From Acidimicrobiales bacterium (lineage in GTDB: Bacteria > Actinomycetota > Acidimicrobiia > Acidimicrobiales > Acidimicrobilacustridaceae): a stretch of DNA of 64,000 nt. The stretch spans positions 238,011 through 302,010 of the forward strand of contig JALOLR010000008.1 in NCBI GenBank assembly GCA_025455885.1. Reading direction: 5' to 3'. The notes under the pieces are model-generated. The model worked only from the letters and a program-made list of their open reading frames with translations. It had not been told where the DNA came from and ran no database searches. Every line of letters begins with the position of its first letter. Position 1 is the stretch's first letter. Made by a program: the position numbers and the translations under genes. This document shows, piece after piece, positions 49,192 to 58,999 of the stretch.

Positions 49192-49831
49192 CCCCTCGAC
49201 ACCGGCGAGCCACCCGCCGGAGGCGGCGCCGACCCGGCTCGTGCTGGCCTCGGGCTCCCCGCGGCGCCGGGAGATGCTCGAGGAGATCGGCGTCGTCTTC
49301 GACGTCCGACCGTCCGACGTCGACGAAGCACCCCTCGCCGGCGAGGACGGCCCGACGTACGTGGCCCGGCTCGCCGCCGAGAAGGCCCTGGTCGCCGCCC
49401 GTCCGGACGCGGTGGTGCTCGCCGCCGACACGACCGTCGACCTCGACGGCGACCTGCTCGGCAAGCCCGCCGACCGGGACGAGGCGCTCGGGCTGTTGCA
49501 CCGGCTCTCGGGGAGCACGCACCACGTGCACACCGGCGTGGCGGTGGCCTGGTTCGAGGGCGAGGACGCGACGGGCCCGAGCGTGCTCACCGGTGTGGCC
49601 ACGACCCAGGTGAGCATCGCCGAGCTCCCTGCGGCATGGATGGACTGGTGGGTGTCCGGGCCCGAGCCCTACGACAAGGCCGGCGGCTACGCCCTCCAGG
49701 GATCCGGGGGCGTGTTCGTCACGTCGATCCACGGCAGCCCGAGCAACGTCGTGGGCCTCCCGCTCGACCTCGCCGCCCGGCTGCTCGCCGAGTCCGGCCA
49801 CGACCTGTTGTCGTTCCTGCCCCCGGGCTGA
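49184..49831 (+). CDS. maf: Maf-like nucleoside-triphosphate pyrophosphatase
   Basis: About 215 residues from a GTG at 49184. Conserved motifs are [12 protein letters not shown] (substrate loop), [25 protein letters not shown] with the catalytic Asp, and [17 protein letters not shown]. Maf proteins hydrolyse non-canonical or modified NTPs and are linked to division arrest. The start inside the end of dus (8-nt overlap) is preferred to the longer frame from 49142, whose extra residues are low-complexity. Confidence 0.92.
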   Translation: MADPSTPASHPPEAAPTRLVLASGSPRRREMLEEIGVVFDVRPSDVDEAPLAGEDGPTYVARLAAEKALVAARPDAVVLAADTTVDLDGDLLGKPADRDEALGLLHRLSGSTHHVHTGVAVAWFEGEDATGPSVLTGVATTQVSIAELPAAWMDWWVSGPEPYDKAGGYALQGSGGVFVTSIHGSPSNVVGLPLDLAARLLAESGHDLLSFLPPG

Positions 49832-49839
49832 GCCCCGCG

Positions 49840-50244
49840 TCAGCGCGGCGCGGGAGCGACCAGCTCGACGGCGTTGCCGTCGGGGTCGAGGAGCGGCAAC
49901 GACGGCTTGCCGAGCTCGAGCACGACGCCGTCGTGGCGGATGCCGCACACGGTGAGGTGGTCGGCCCACGCCTCGAGCGACGGCCCGTCGGGCACGGCGA
50001 ACGCAAGGTGGTCGAGCGGCGAGGTCGAGAGATCGAGCGCCCCCGCCGGGGAGAGGACCACCACCAACCGGGCGGCCCGCTGGCGCAGGGCGACGGTGTC
50101 GGGCAGCTCGACGAGCACCTCCATCCCGAGCACGGTCGTGTACCACGCCTGCGACGCCGCCACGTCGGCGACGCGCAGCTGGACGTGCGAGAACCCGGTG
50201 ACCGGGCTGACGGGGGTGACCGGGTGCTCGGGGACGGCGGTCAT
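49840..50244 (-). CDS. Glyoxalase/VOC superfamily protein
   Basis: 134 residues with the two beta-alpha-beta-beta-beta modules of VOC proteins: GFSHVQLRVADVAASQAWYTTVLGMEV in the first, with a metal-site His, and LDHLAFAVPDGPSLEAWADHL in the second. The C-terminus reads LLDPDGNAVELVAP, carrying a metal-ligand Glu. Substrate unknown (dioxygenase, glyoxalase or resistance-type). It starts 39 nt after the purH stop on the same strand. Confidence 0.9.
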   Translation of the reverse strand: MTAVPEHPVTPVSPVTGFSHVQLRVADVAASQAWYTTVLGMEVLVELPDTVALRQRAARLVVVLSPAGALDLSTSPLDHLAFAVPDGPSLEAWADHLTVCGIRHDGVVLELGKPSLPLLDPDGNAVELVAPAPR

Positions 50245-50283
50245 CGGGGGCGCTCCGTTCGGGTCGTCGATGGGACCATGACC

Positions 50284-51810
50284 TCAGTGGCGGAAGTGGC
50301 GCTCACCGGTGACGACCATGGCCAGGCCGTGCTCGTCGGCCGCGGCCACGACCTCGTCGTCGCGGATCGACCCGCCCGGCTGCACCACGCAGGTGGCCCC
50401 GGCCTCGATGGCGCCGTCGAGGCCGTCGGGAAAGGGGAAGAAGGCGTCGGACGCGTACACCCCGCCGACCGCCCGCCCGGCGGCCTTCTCGCCGGCGAGG
50501 CGGCCGGCGTCACGGCGGTTCTGCTGGCCGCAGCCGATCCCGACGGCGGCGCCGTCCTTCACGAGGACGATGGCGTTCGAGGTCACCTTGGCGACGACCC
50601 GCCAGGCGAGGTCGAGGTCGGCCCACTCGGCGTCGGTGGGCCGGCGGGCGGTGACGACCTGCCAACGGGAGCGGTCGACCGTGACGTGGTCGGCGGTCTG
50701 CACCAGGTACCCGCCGTCCACCGGGCGCAGCGACAGCTCGGGCACCGCGGGCGACCCGGCGGTGAGGATGCGCAGGTTCTTCTTCTCCTGCAGTCGGGCC
50801 AGGGCCTCGGGCTCGAAGGCCGGGGCCACGACCACCTCGGTGAACACCGGGGCGAGCGCCTCGGCCATCGCGAGGGTGACCGCACGGTTCACGGCGACGA
50901 TGCCCCCGAAGGCCGACACCGGGTCGCACTCGTGGGCCCGGGTGTAGGCCGTCGCGATGTCGTCGGCCACGGCGACGCCGCAGGGGTTGGCGTGCTTGAT
51001 GACCACCGCAGCCGGCCCCTCGCCGAGGGCGTGGACGAGCTGCCACGCCGCCTCGGTGTCGTAGACGTTGAGGTAGCTCATGTCTTTGCCGCCGTGCTGG
51101 GTGGCGCCGGCCCACCAGCCCTGCTCACCGCGGGTGGTGTACCGGGCCCCGACCTGGTGGGGGTTCTCCCCGTAGCGCAGCACCTGGGCCCGGTCGAGGG
51201 TGAGGGTGAGGGTGGACGGCAGCTCGTCCGGCGCGTCGCCCGGGGCGTCGTCGGGCCCCGGGCGGCCGGCGTCGAACCACGCCACGATCTCGGCGTCGTA
51301 GGCCGCGGTGTGGGCGAACGCGTCACGGGCCAGGGCCACCCGGGTCTCGGCGGACAGCGTGCCCGCGTCACGGAGCTCGCCGAGCACCTCGCCGTAGCGG
51401 TCGGGGTCGGTGACGATCCCCACGAAGGCGTGGTTCTTGGCCGCGGCGCGCACCATGGCCGGGCCGCCGATGTCGATCAGCTCGATGGAGGGCTCGGCCG
51501 AGAACGGGTAGAGGTTGGCCACGACGAGGTCGATGGGCTCGATGCCGTACTCGGCCATGTCGGCGCGATGGCTGGCGTCGGTCGGGTCGGCCAGGATGCC
51601 GCCGTGCACCTTGGGGTGCAGGGTCACCACCCGGTGGCCGAGGATGGCCGGCACACCGGTGAGCTCGGCGACGTCGGTGACGGGCACGCCCGCCTCGGCG
51701 ATCGCCCGGGCGGTGCCGCCGCTCGACACGAGGTCCCACCCGAGGTCGTGCAACCCCCGGGCCAGGTCGACCACACCGGACTTGTCGTACACGGACAGAA
51801 GGGCCCTCAC
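50284..51810 (-). CDS. purH: Bifunctional AICAR formyltransferase/IMP cyclohydrolase
   Basis: 508 residues. The N-terminal MGS-like cyclohydrolase domain (about 1-195) has SVYDKSGVVDLARGL, SSGGTARAIAEAGVPV, GHRVVTLHPKVHGGIL and DLVVANLYPF. The C-terminal AICAR transformylase has RYGENPHQ, the catalytic KHANPCGVA and SDAFFPFPDGLD. It catalyses the last two steps of IMP synthesis using 10-formyl-THF. The start overlaps the purN stop by 4 nt. Confidence 0.97.
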   Translation of the reverse strand: MRALLSVYDKSGVVDLARGLHDLGWDLVSSGGTARAIAEAGVPVTDVAELTGVPAILGHRVVTLHPKVHGGILADPTDASHRADMAEYGIEPIDLVVANLYPFSAEPSIELIDIGGPAMVRAAAKNHAFVGIVTDPDRYGEVLGELRDAGTLSAETRVALARDAFAHTAAYDAEIVAWFDAGRPGPDDAPGDAPDELPSTLTLTLDRAQVLRYGENPHQVGARYTTRGEQGWWAGATQHGGKDMSYLNVYDTEAAWQLVHALGEGPAAVVIKHANPCGVAVADDIATAYTRAHECDPVSAFGGIVAVNRAVTLAMAEALAPVFTEVVVAPAFEPEALARLQEKKNLRILTAGSPAVPELSLRPVDGGYLVQTADHVTVDRSRWQVVTARRPTDAEWADLDLAWRVVAKVTSNAIVLVKDGAAVGIGCGQQNRRDAGRLAGEKAAGRAVGGVYASDAFFPFPDGLDGAIEAGATCVVQPGGSIRDDEVVAAADEHGLAMVVTGERHFRH

Positions 51811-52370
51811 CGGACACTCCCCCTCTCGAGGATCTCGGAGATCGTCTGGACGTACAGGCGCCGCTCGACGCCCTTGATGCGCTCGTGGAGCGTCTCGACC
51901 GTGTCGTCGGGGAGGACGGGGACGGCCTCCTGGGCGAGGATCGGGCCGGCGTCGACCTCCTCGGTGGCGACGTGGACGGTGCAGCCGGTGACCTTGACCC
52001 CGAAGGCGAGGGCGTCGTCGACGGCGTGCCAGCCGGGGAAGGCCGGTAGCAGGGCCGGGTGGGTGTTCACGATCCGCTCGGGGAACGCCTCGAACATCCC
52101 CCGGCCGAGAATGGTGCCGAAGCCGGCCATGGCCACCAGGTCGACGTCCCAGCCCCGCAGCACCCCGACGAGCTCGGCGGTGTAGCCGTCGCGGTCGAAG
52201 TCACGGCCGTAGCTCGTGCGCTCGACGATCTCGCAGCTGACGCCATGGCTCGAGGCCACGTCCTGCGCGCCGCACGGTCGGTCGACGACGGCCACCGCCA
52301 CGGCGATCCCGGCGGACAGGATGGCATCGAGGATCGTCCCGCTCCCCGATGCCAGCACAGCCAGTCGCAT
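51807..52370 (-). CDS. purN: Phosphoribosylglycinamide formyltransferase 1
   Basis: 187 residues. The N-terminal phosphate loop is LASGSGTILDAI (GSGT where GSGSN is usual). VNTHPALLPAFPG holds the catalytic Asn and His, and EEVDAGPILAQ holds the Asp. It transfers a formyl group from 10-formyl-THF to GAR. Here it runs into purH as a purNH operon. It is divergent from a small membrane protein. Confidence 0.94.
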   Translation of the reverse strand: MRLAVLASGSGTILDAILSAGIAVAVAVVDRPCGAQDVASSHGVSCEIVERTSYGRDFDRDGYTAELVGVLRGWDVDLVAMAGFGTILGRGMFEAFPERIVNTHPALLPAFPGWHAVDDALAFGVKVTGCTVHVATEEVDAGPILAQEAVPVLPDDTVETLHERIKGVERRLYVQTISEILERGSVR

Positions 52371-52495
52371 AGGCGGGCGAACCTACCAGTCACCCTGCCA
52401 GCCGCTCGACGGGTGGAGCGGACCGAGAGATGCCGGCGACGGACCCGGGCGCAGGGCGCGTGCGGGGTGACGCCCGGCCCGGGCAGACTGGATCC

Positions 52496-52897
52496 ATGGA
52501 GCGCCTCCCGGCCACGACACCGACGACGTCGCCAGTGCGGACCCGGGGTGTCGGGCAGTGCGCGCTGATCGGTCTGGCCTGCGGGATCGGCGTCCCCTTC
52601 GCCGCCTGGGCACTGCGGCTGGGGGCGTTCAGCCTCGTCCTGTTGCCCCTCGTCGCCCTCGCCGTCGGGGCCGCCGTGGGGGGCGGCACCCGGATCAGCC
52701 CCCGCCGCGCCGGTGGCGCGTTCTTCGCCGGCGCAATGGTGTGGGCGGTGCTGGGGGCCGGCGGGGGTCTGCTCTGGCCGCTGCGGGTGCTGCTGGGGGC
52801 GCTGGCCACCGCCGTGGCCGCCGCAGCCTTCGCCACCGCGGTGGCGTGGCGTCAGCGGCGCCGGTCGGCGTCCGGCGCAGCGCTCGAACGTCCCTGA
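52496..52897 (+). CDS. Small multi-span membrane protein
   Basis: 133 residues from the ATG at 52496. Four hydrophobic segments (LIGLACGIGVPFAAWAL, LVLLPLVALAVGAAVGG, AGGAFFAGAMVWAVLG, LLGALATAVAAAAFATAV), basic cytoplasmic tail RQRRR. No family recognised. It lies divergent from purNH and convergent with sucD. Confidence 0.6.
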   Translation: MERLPATTPTTSPVRTRGVGQCALIGLACGIGVPFAAWALRLGAFSLVLLPLVALAVGAAVGGGTRISPRRAGGAFFAGAMVWAVLGAGGGLLWPLRVLLGALATAVAAAAFATAVAWRQRRRSASGAALERP

Positions 52898-52917
52898 ACG
52901 AGGCCGCCCGGGCCGGG

Positions 52918-53780
52918 TCAGGCCCAGCCGTGCTCGCGGACGACCTCGACCATCAGCTCGCCGGCCTCGGTGGGGTTCTTGCCGACCCGCACCCCGGCCG
53001 CCTCGAGCGCCTCCATCTTCGCGGCGGCGGTGCCCTTGCCACCGGAGACGATGGCGCCGGCGTGACCCATCTTCTTGCCGGCCGGGGCGGTGACGCCGGC
53101 GACGTAGGAGACGACCGGCTTGGTCATCTTGTCCTTGATGAACTCCGCAGCCTCTTCTTCCGCGGACCCACCGATCTCGCCGATCATCATCACGGCCTTG
53201 GTCTCGGGGTCGGCCTCGAACGCCTCGAGGCAGTCGATGAACGACGTGCCGGGCACCGGGTCGCCGCCGATGCCGACACAGGTGGTGACCCCGATGTCCT
53301 GCAGCTTGAGCTCGTAGAGGGCCTGGTAGGTGAGAGTGCCGGAGCGGCTCACGATGCCGACGGGACCGCCGGGCTTGGCGATCTCACCGGCGGTGATGCC
53401 GATGTTGCACTTGCCGGGGCTGATGATGCCGGGGCAGTTGGGGCCCAGGAGGCGCACGTTCGGGAAGTCGCGCTTGAGCTTGTTGTAGAACCAATGCAGA
53501 CGATGAACTCCACGCCGCCCTCGGCGGCCTCCATCACCGCGCTGCGGACGCCCGGGGCGGGGATGAAGATGCAGCTGGCGTTGGCCCCGGTCTCGGCCAC
53601 GGCGTCGGCCACCGACGCGAAGATCGGGATGCCGTCGACGTCCTCGCCGGCCTTCTTGGGGTTGGTGCCGGCGACCACGTTCGTGCCGTAGTCGCGGTTG
53701 CGCAGGCCGTAGAAGCGGCCCTGGGAGCCGGTGAGGCCCTGGTAGACGACCTTGGTGGTCTCGTCGACGAAGATGCTCAT
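52918..53780 (-). pseudogene. sucD: Succinyl-CoA ligase alpha subunit, frameshifted by deletion
   Basis: The reading frame from the ATG at 53780 codes for the SucD N-terminus ([41 protein letters not shown]), then shifts out of frame at about 53493-53496. The rest (from about [11 protein letters not shown] to the stop at 52918) continues in another frame with [23 protein letters not shown] and the active-site His in MGHAGAI. Against the family about ten residues (TEGIP... to ...DML) are missing, which fits a deletion of roughly 31 nt. It lies 9 nt after sucC. Either a genuine null allele or an assembly or sequencing error. Confidence 0.85.
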
Positions 53781-53789
53781 GGCAGGTCC

Positions 53790-54932
<1,143 letters not shown>

Positions 54933-55032
54933 GAGGCGACAACGTAGCCAGGTTGGTCCCGACCGACCCAAACGCCCCCTCGCGCCGCGACGTGATGTGG
55001 GGACGGGGGTGGTCGGCGGGGATACTGGACCC

Positions 55033-55536
55033 ATGCCGGTGCAGCAGACCCCCAAGCGCAGCCCGAGGGCCATGGTGCTCGCCGTGGCCGGGATCGTGCT
55101 CGGGATCGCCCTCGTCCTCGGGCTGTTCGTGTTCGCCATCCCCTCGCTCACCGAGTCCGACACCATCGAGGTCCAGCTCGGCGACGACACCTTCGAAGCC
55201 GGCTCCGCGGCCCGCCTGTCACGGGCCATCGCCGCCGACGGGCCGTTGCTCTTCTCGGACGTGTCGAGCGGGCAGCGCGACATCTTCCTGCAGCACACCG
55301 GCACCTCCGAGACCGAGGACTGGTCGGCCTTCGACGCCCGCCGGCCCGGCCAGAGCCGGGACTGCTCGCTCGAGTGGCAACGCGACGCCGGCGAGTTCCG
55401 CGACCCGTGCGACGACACGGTCGTGCCGGCGACGGGCGAGGGCCTCTTGTCCTACCCCGTGACCGTCACCGACGACGGCGTGGTGATCGTCGACCTCAAC
55501 CCCGACGACGAGTCCCCCGACACCACCTCGGAGTGA
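55033..55536 (+). CDS. Membrane-anchored degenerate Rieske-like protein
   Basis: 167 residues. One N-terminal TM (about 14-35, VLAVAGIVLGIALVLGLFVFAIP) and a beta-rich outer domain. The stretch DCSLEWQRDAGEFRDPCDDTVV, read over about 105-130, lines up with the second half of a Rieske domain (GC.v.W....f.CPCHGS.F) and is followed by a YPVTVTDDGVVIVDL-like end. The CxH and CPCH ligands are not kept: FRDPCDD replaces F.CPCHG, and no histidine remains in the cluster loops. A [2Fe-2S] cluster is therefore unlikely. ATG start; divergent from sucC. Confidence 0.5.
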   Translation: MPVQQTPKRSPRAMVLAVAGIVLGIALVLGLFVFAIPSLTESDTIEVQLGDDTFEAGSAARLSRAIAADGPLLFSDVSSGQRDIFLQHTGTSETEDWSAFDARRPGQSRDCSLEWQRDAGEFRDPCDDTVVPATGEGLLSYPVTVTDDGVVIVDLNPDDESPDTTSE

Positions 55537-55575
55537 CCGCCCGCCCGCCGGCGGGACCCGATCCGCCGGTGGCCG

Positions 55576-58500
55576 TCAGTCCGAGCCCGGCGCCGCGGCC
55601 CCCCGCTTGGTGAGCGGGGCCCAGGCCAACAGCAGCTGCTTGGTGCCGACGCCCCCGGCGAAGTGGACGTGGGCGACCGTCTTGTCGCCCGTGCCCTCGA
55701 CGGCGGTGATCACGCCGTCGCCGAACTTGGGGTGCTCGACGTCGTCGCCGACCACGAGGCCCAGCTGGTCGGCACCGCTCGGCGTGGGCGGGGCCGGCTT
55801 CAGCGCCGCCTCCACCACCCGGTCGCGGTGGCGTTGGCCGCCACCGATGACCGAACCGCTCCAGTCGTCGTCATCCCGGCCGGACGGCCGGACGCCGCGG
55901 CGCGACCCGGCGCCGCCCCACCCGGCGCCGCCCGTGGGGCGACGCGACGCCCGACGGTTGCCCTGGACCGACTCGACCAGCGCCTCGGGGATCTCGTCGA
56001 GGAAGCGGCTGGGCGGGTTGTACTGCGTGCCGCCGTAGATGTTGCGGGCCCACGCATGGGACAGGTAGAGCCGCTCGCGGGCCCTCGTGATGCCCACGTA
56101 GGCGAGCCGGCGCTCCTCCTCGAGCTCGTCGGGCTCACCGATCGAGCGCAGGTGGGGGAAGATGCCGTCCTCGAGGCCCACGAGGAACACCGCCGGGAAC
56201 TCGAGGCCCTTGGCGGCGTGGAGGGTCATGAGCACCACCGACGACTCGTCGTCGGTGAGCTCGTCGGTGTCGGCCACCAGGCTGACCTGCTCGAGGAACT
56301 CGTCGACCGAGGCGAACTCGCGGGCCGATCCGACCAGCTCGGCGAGGTTCTCGATGCGACCCTCGGCCTCGATGGAGTGCTCGGCCTCCAGCTCCGCCAC
56401 GTAGCCGGACCGGTCGAGCGCCGCCTCGAGCACCGTCGCCGGACCTTCGGCGATCAGGCCCACGAGCTCGTCGTGGAGGGCGAGGAACGCCTCGATCCCC
56501 TTGACGGCCCGACCGGTGACCCCGGCCGCCGGGGCCTCCCGGAGCGCGTCGAGGAACGTGAGCCCGTGGCTGCGGGCGTGGACGTCGAGCCGGCCGACGG
56601 TGGACTCGCCGATCCCCCGCTTGGGCACGTTGAGCACCCGCTTCACGCTCACCTCGTCGGCCGGGTTGGCGGCCGCCTTCAGGTAGGCCAGGGCGTCCTT
56701 GACCTCGCGCCGGTCGTAGAACCGGGTGCCCCCCACCACCTTGTAGGGGATGCCGACGCGCATCAGGTACTCCTCCACGACCCGGCTCTGCGCGTTGGTG
56801 CGGTAGAAGACCGCGCAGTCGCCCCACCGGTTGCGCCCTCCGTCGTGGAGGTGCATCAGCTGATGGGCCACCCACTGGGCCTCGTCGCCCTCGTCGTCGG
56901 CGTGGTAGCGCACGATGGCCTCGCCGTGACCGGCCTCGGTCCAGAGCTCCTTGGGCTTGCGCCCCATGTTGTTGGCGATGACGGCGTTGGCGGCGTCGAG
57001 GATGGTCTGGCTCGACCGGTAGTTCTGCTCGAGCAGCAACACCGTGACCTCGGGGAAGGCGTCCTCGAAGTCGACGATGTTGCGCATGTCGGCGCCTCGG
57101 AACTTGTAGATCGAGTTCTTGTTCAAGACTCCATTCGCCGAATAAGTGAAGGTCCGCTCAACTTCGAGGTCAAAGACCGGGCCCTCGTAGCGATCGAACA
57201 CGAGCTCATCGACGACCGCCTCCTCCCACGCTGCAGGCCCTTCCACCAGTACCTTCATCCCGGGTCGCAAGTGACTCAGAGGGGTGAAGTCGTAGACCTG
57301 CCCCATCACCACCATCCGCCGACGTATCCCGAGACCTCCGACATCGGCGATCCGCCGAGCGATCTCCAGAGCCTCCCGAAAGTCAGAGCGAAACGCCTCA
57401 AAGAGATACGTGTCAGGACGTCGCCCCGGCTTGACTCGAACTCCTCGCGCCTCCAACCGCCGAGCAATCACCGACTGGTTCGACGACCACTGCACACGAT
57501 GACCCGGACGTGAACCCCGGGGGTCCGAGAACATTGTCAGATTCAGAGTCGAGCGCCTCAGACCGTTCCTCGGGCGAAAGTGGGGAAAGTCTGGATGCAG
57601 GTGAAACTCATCGCAGACGACCTTGGCTCGCGCTTCGGTGTCAACTGAATCGAAGAGTCGCTCGAGCCACTCGTCGTCCATGGCGGTCTTACGGCCCACA
57701 CCGTGAAAACAGGCGGTCGGAAGGCCGTAGTCAGCTGCAAGTCGAGCCTCCCAGTACGTCGCCTCGGCTGGGCTGTCACACACCTTGAGCACCCACACTG
57801 CGTCGGCACGTTCCTGGTTGGCACGAACCCGCACACCGAGTTCGGAGTACCCGCTCTTGAAGTGCCGAACGCTCTTGGTCTGGCCGATCCGCCACCCACG
57901 GTCGGCGCGATGCATCAGATACACGACCCATTGGTCATCGTTGAGGGTCATGCGCGCCGGGACGATGTGATGGGGCGTGCCGCGCAGCACGCGACCGCCG
58001 GCACGGACCGTGACCATCGGACCCGAGTACCGGCCGGGCATCACCGCGGTCACGCGACCCGGAGCCGGGTCATTCCCGCCGTCGGTGCCGAGCACGACGT
58101 CACCGACCGCTACGTCCTCGATGAGTACGGGACCCCCGGGCGTCGAGACGAGCGTCCCGGCCGGAAGGCACTGGTCGGCATCCCCCACCACGCAGATCGC
58201 TCCGCTCTCCTGGGTGAGCAGGAGCACGAGGTCGTTCTGGACACGGTTGGTGTCCTGGTACTCGTCGACGAGCACGTGGCGGAACCGGCGGCGGTAGTGC
58301 TCGAGCACCTCGGGGTGGCGGCGCAGGAGCTCGACGGCGTTGACCAACAGGTCGTCGAAGTCCATGGCCCCGGCCTTGAGCAGACGGGCCTGGTACTCGA
58401 CGTACACGTCGGCGATCTTGCGCTCGAAGATGTTGGCGGCCCGCTCGGCGTAGGCGGCGGGCCCGACGCCGTCGTTCTTGGCCGCCGAGATGACGCCCTG

Positions 58501-58926
58501 CACCGAGCGGGGCGGGAAGCGCTTGGCGTCGAGGTTCAGGTCGCGCAGCACGTAGGTGCACAGGCGCACGGCGTCGGCCTGGTCGTAGATGGTGAACGAC
58601 GACGGGAACCCGAGGAGGTGACCGTCGCGCCGCAGGATGCGCACGCACGCCGAGTGGAACGTGGACACCCACATCTTCTCGGCGACCGGGCCGACCAGGG
58701 CCGCCACCCGGTGCTTCATCTCGTCGGCGGCCTTGTTGGTGAAGGTGATGGCCAGGATCTCGAAGGGCGACACGCCGAGGTCGCGGATGAGATGGGCGAT
58801 GCGGTGGGTCAGCACCCGGGTCTTGCCCGACCCCGCTCCGGCGACGATGAGCAGCGGGCCCTCGGTGTGGGTGACCGCCTCGTACTGGACCGGGTTGAGG
58901 CCCTCGAGGAGGTCGTCGTCGCCCAT
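55576..58926 (-). CDS. pcrA: UvrD/PcrA-type DNA helicase containing an intein
   Basis: 1116 residues, of which 764 are the helicase after intein removal. SF1 motifs: AGAGSGKT (I), TFTNKAADEM (Ia), VDEYQDTNRVQND (II), VVGDADQ-[intein]-SIYKFRGA (III), QNYRSS (IV), VVLMTLHAAKGLEFPAVFL (V) and EEERRLAYVGITRARERL (VI). The C-terminal tail has a Tudor-like domain, VEHPKFGDGVITAVEG, typical of PcrA. It unwinds DNA in repair and replication restart. The ATG at 58926 fits known PcrA N-termini. It is last in an operon with a dienelactone hydrolase and a lipoprotein gene. Confidence 0.95.
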   Translation of the reverse strand: MGDDDLLEGLNPVQYEAVTHTEGPLLIVAGAGSGKTRVLTHRIAHLIRDLGVSPFEILAITFTNKAADEMKHRVAALVGPVAEKMWVSTFHSACVRILRRDGHLLGFPSSFTIYDQADAVRLCTYVLRDLNLDAKRFPPRSVQGVISAAKNDGVGPAAYAERAANIFERKIADVYVEYQARLLKAGAMDFDDLLVNAVELLRRHPEVLEHYRRRFRHVLVDEYQDTNRVQNDLVLLLTQESGAICVVGDADQCLPAGTLVSTPGGPVLIEDVAVGDVVLGTDGGNDPAPGRVTAVMPGRYSGPMVTVRAGGRVLRGTPHHIVPARMTLNDDQWVVYLMHRADRGWRIGQTKSVRHFKSGYSELGVRVRANQERADAVWVLKVCDSPAEATYWEARLAADYGLPTACFHGVGRKTAMDDEWLERLFDSVDTEARAKVVCDEFHLHPDFPHFRPRNGLRRSTLNLTMFSDPRGSRPGHRVQWSSNQSVIARRLEARGVRVKPGRRPDTYLFEAFRSDFREALEIARRIADVGGLGIRRRMVVMGQVYDFTPLSHLRPGMKVLVEGPAAWEEAVVDELVFDRYEGPVFDLEVERTFTYSANGVLNKNSIYKFRGADMRNIVDFEDAFPEVTVLLLEQNYRSSQTILDAANAVIANNMGRKPKELWTEAGHGEAIVRYHADDEGDEAQWVAHQLMHLHDGGRNRWGDCAVFYRTNAQSRVVEEYLMRVGIPYKVVGGTRFYDRREVKDALAYLKAAANPADEVSVKRVLNVPKRGIGESTVGRLDVHARSHGLTFLDALREAPAAGVTGRAVKGIEAFLALHDELVGLIAEGPATVLEAALDRSGYVAELEAEHSIEAEGRIENLAELVGSAREFASVDEFLEQVSLVADTDELTDDESSVVLMTLHAAKGLEFPAVFLVGLEDGIFPHLRSIGEPDELEEERRLAYVGITRARERLYLSHAWARNIYGGTQYNPPSRFLDEIPEALVESVQGNRRASRRPTGGAGWGGAGSRRGVRPSGRDDDDWSGSVIGGGQRHRDRVVEAALKPAPPTPSGADQLGLVVGDDVEHPKFGDGVITAVEGTGDKTVAHVHFAGGVGTKQLLLAWAPLTKRGAAAPGSD
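57115..58170 (-). mobile_element. Intein in helicase motif III, GIY-YIG-like insert
   Basis: 352 residues (helicase residues 253-604) inserted between GDADQ and SIYKFRG. It begins with C1 in CLPAGTLVST (block A), block B T65-PHH68 and, near the end, block F GPVFDLEVERTF and block G ANGVLNKN before Ser+1. The penultimate residue is Lys rather than His. The central part has a VVYLM...WRIGQTK...EATYWEARLA pattern like GIY-YIG nucleases; no LAGLIDADG or HNH motif is seen. GC is visibly lower than in the host gene (about 58% for 57541-57600 by hand count). It was probably acquired by homing. Confidence 0.88.
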
Positions 58927-58999
58927 GCTCGGCACCCTACCGGCGGTCGACGACGCTCCCGGAGGGCCGAGTGGGGGCCGAGGACGGGCCCCGAGGGCG

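Noticed and set aside
50245..50283. Riboswitch or leader between purH and VOC gene
   Set aside because: Only 39 nt, with no stable fold seen.
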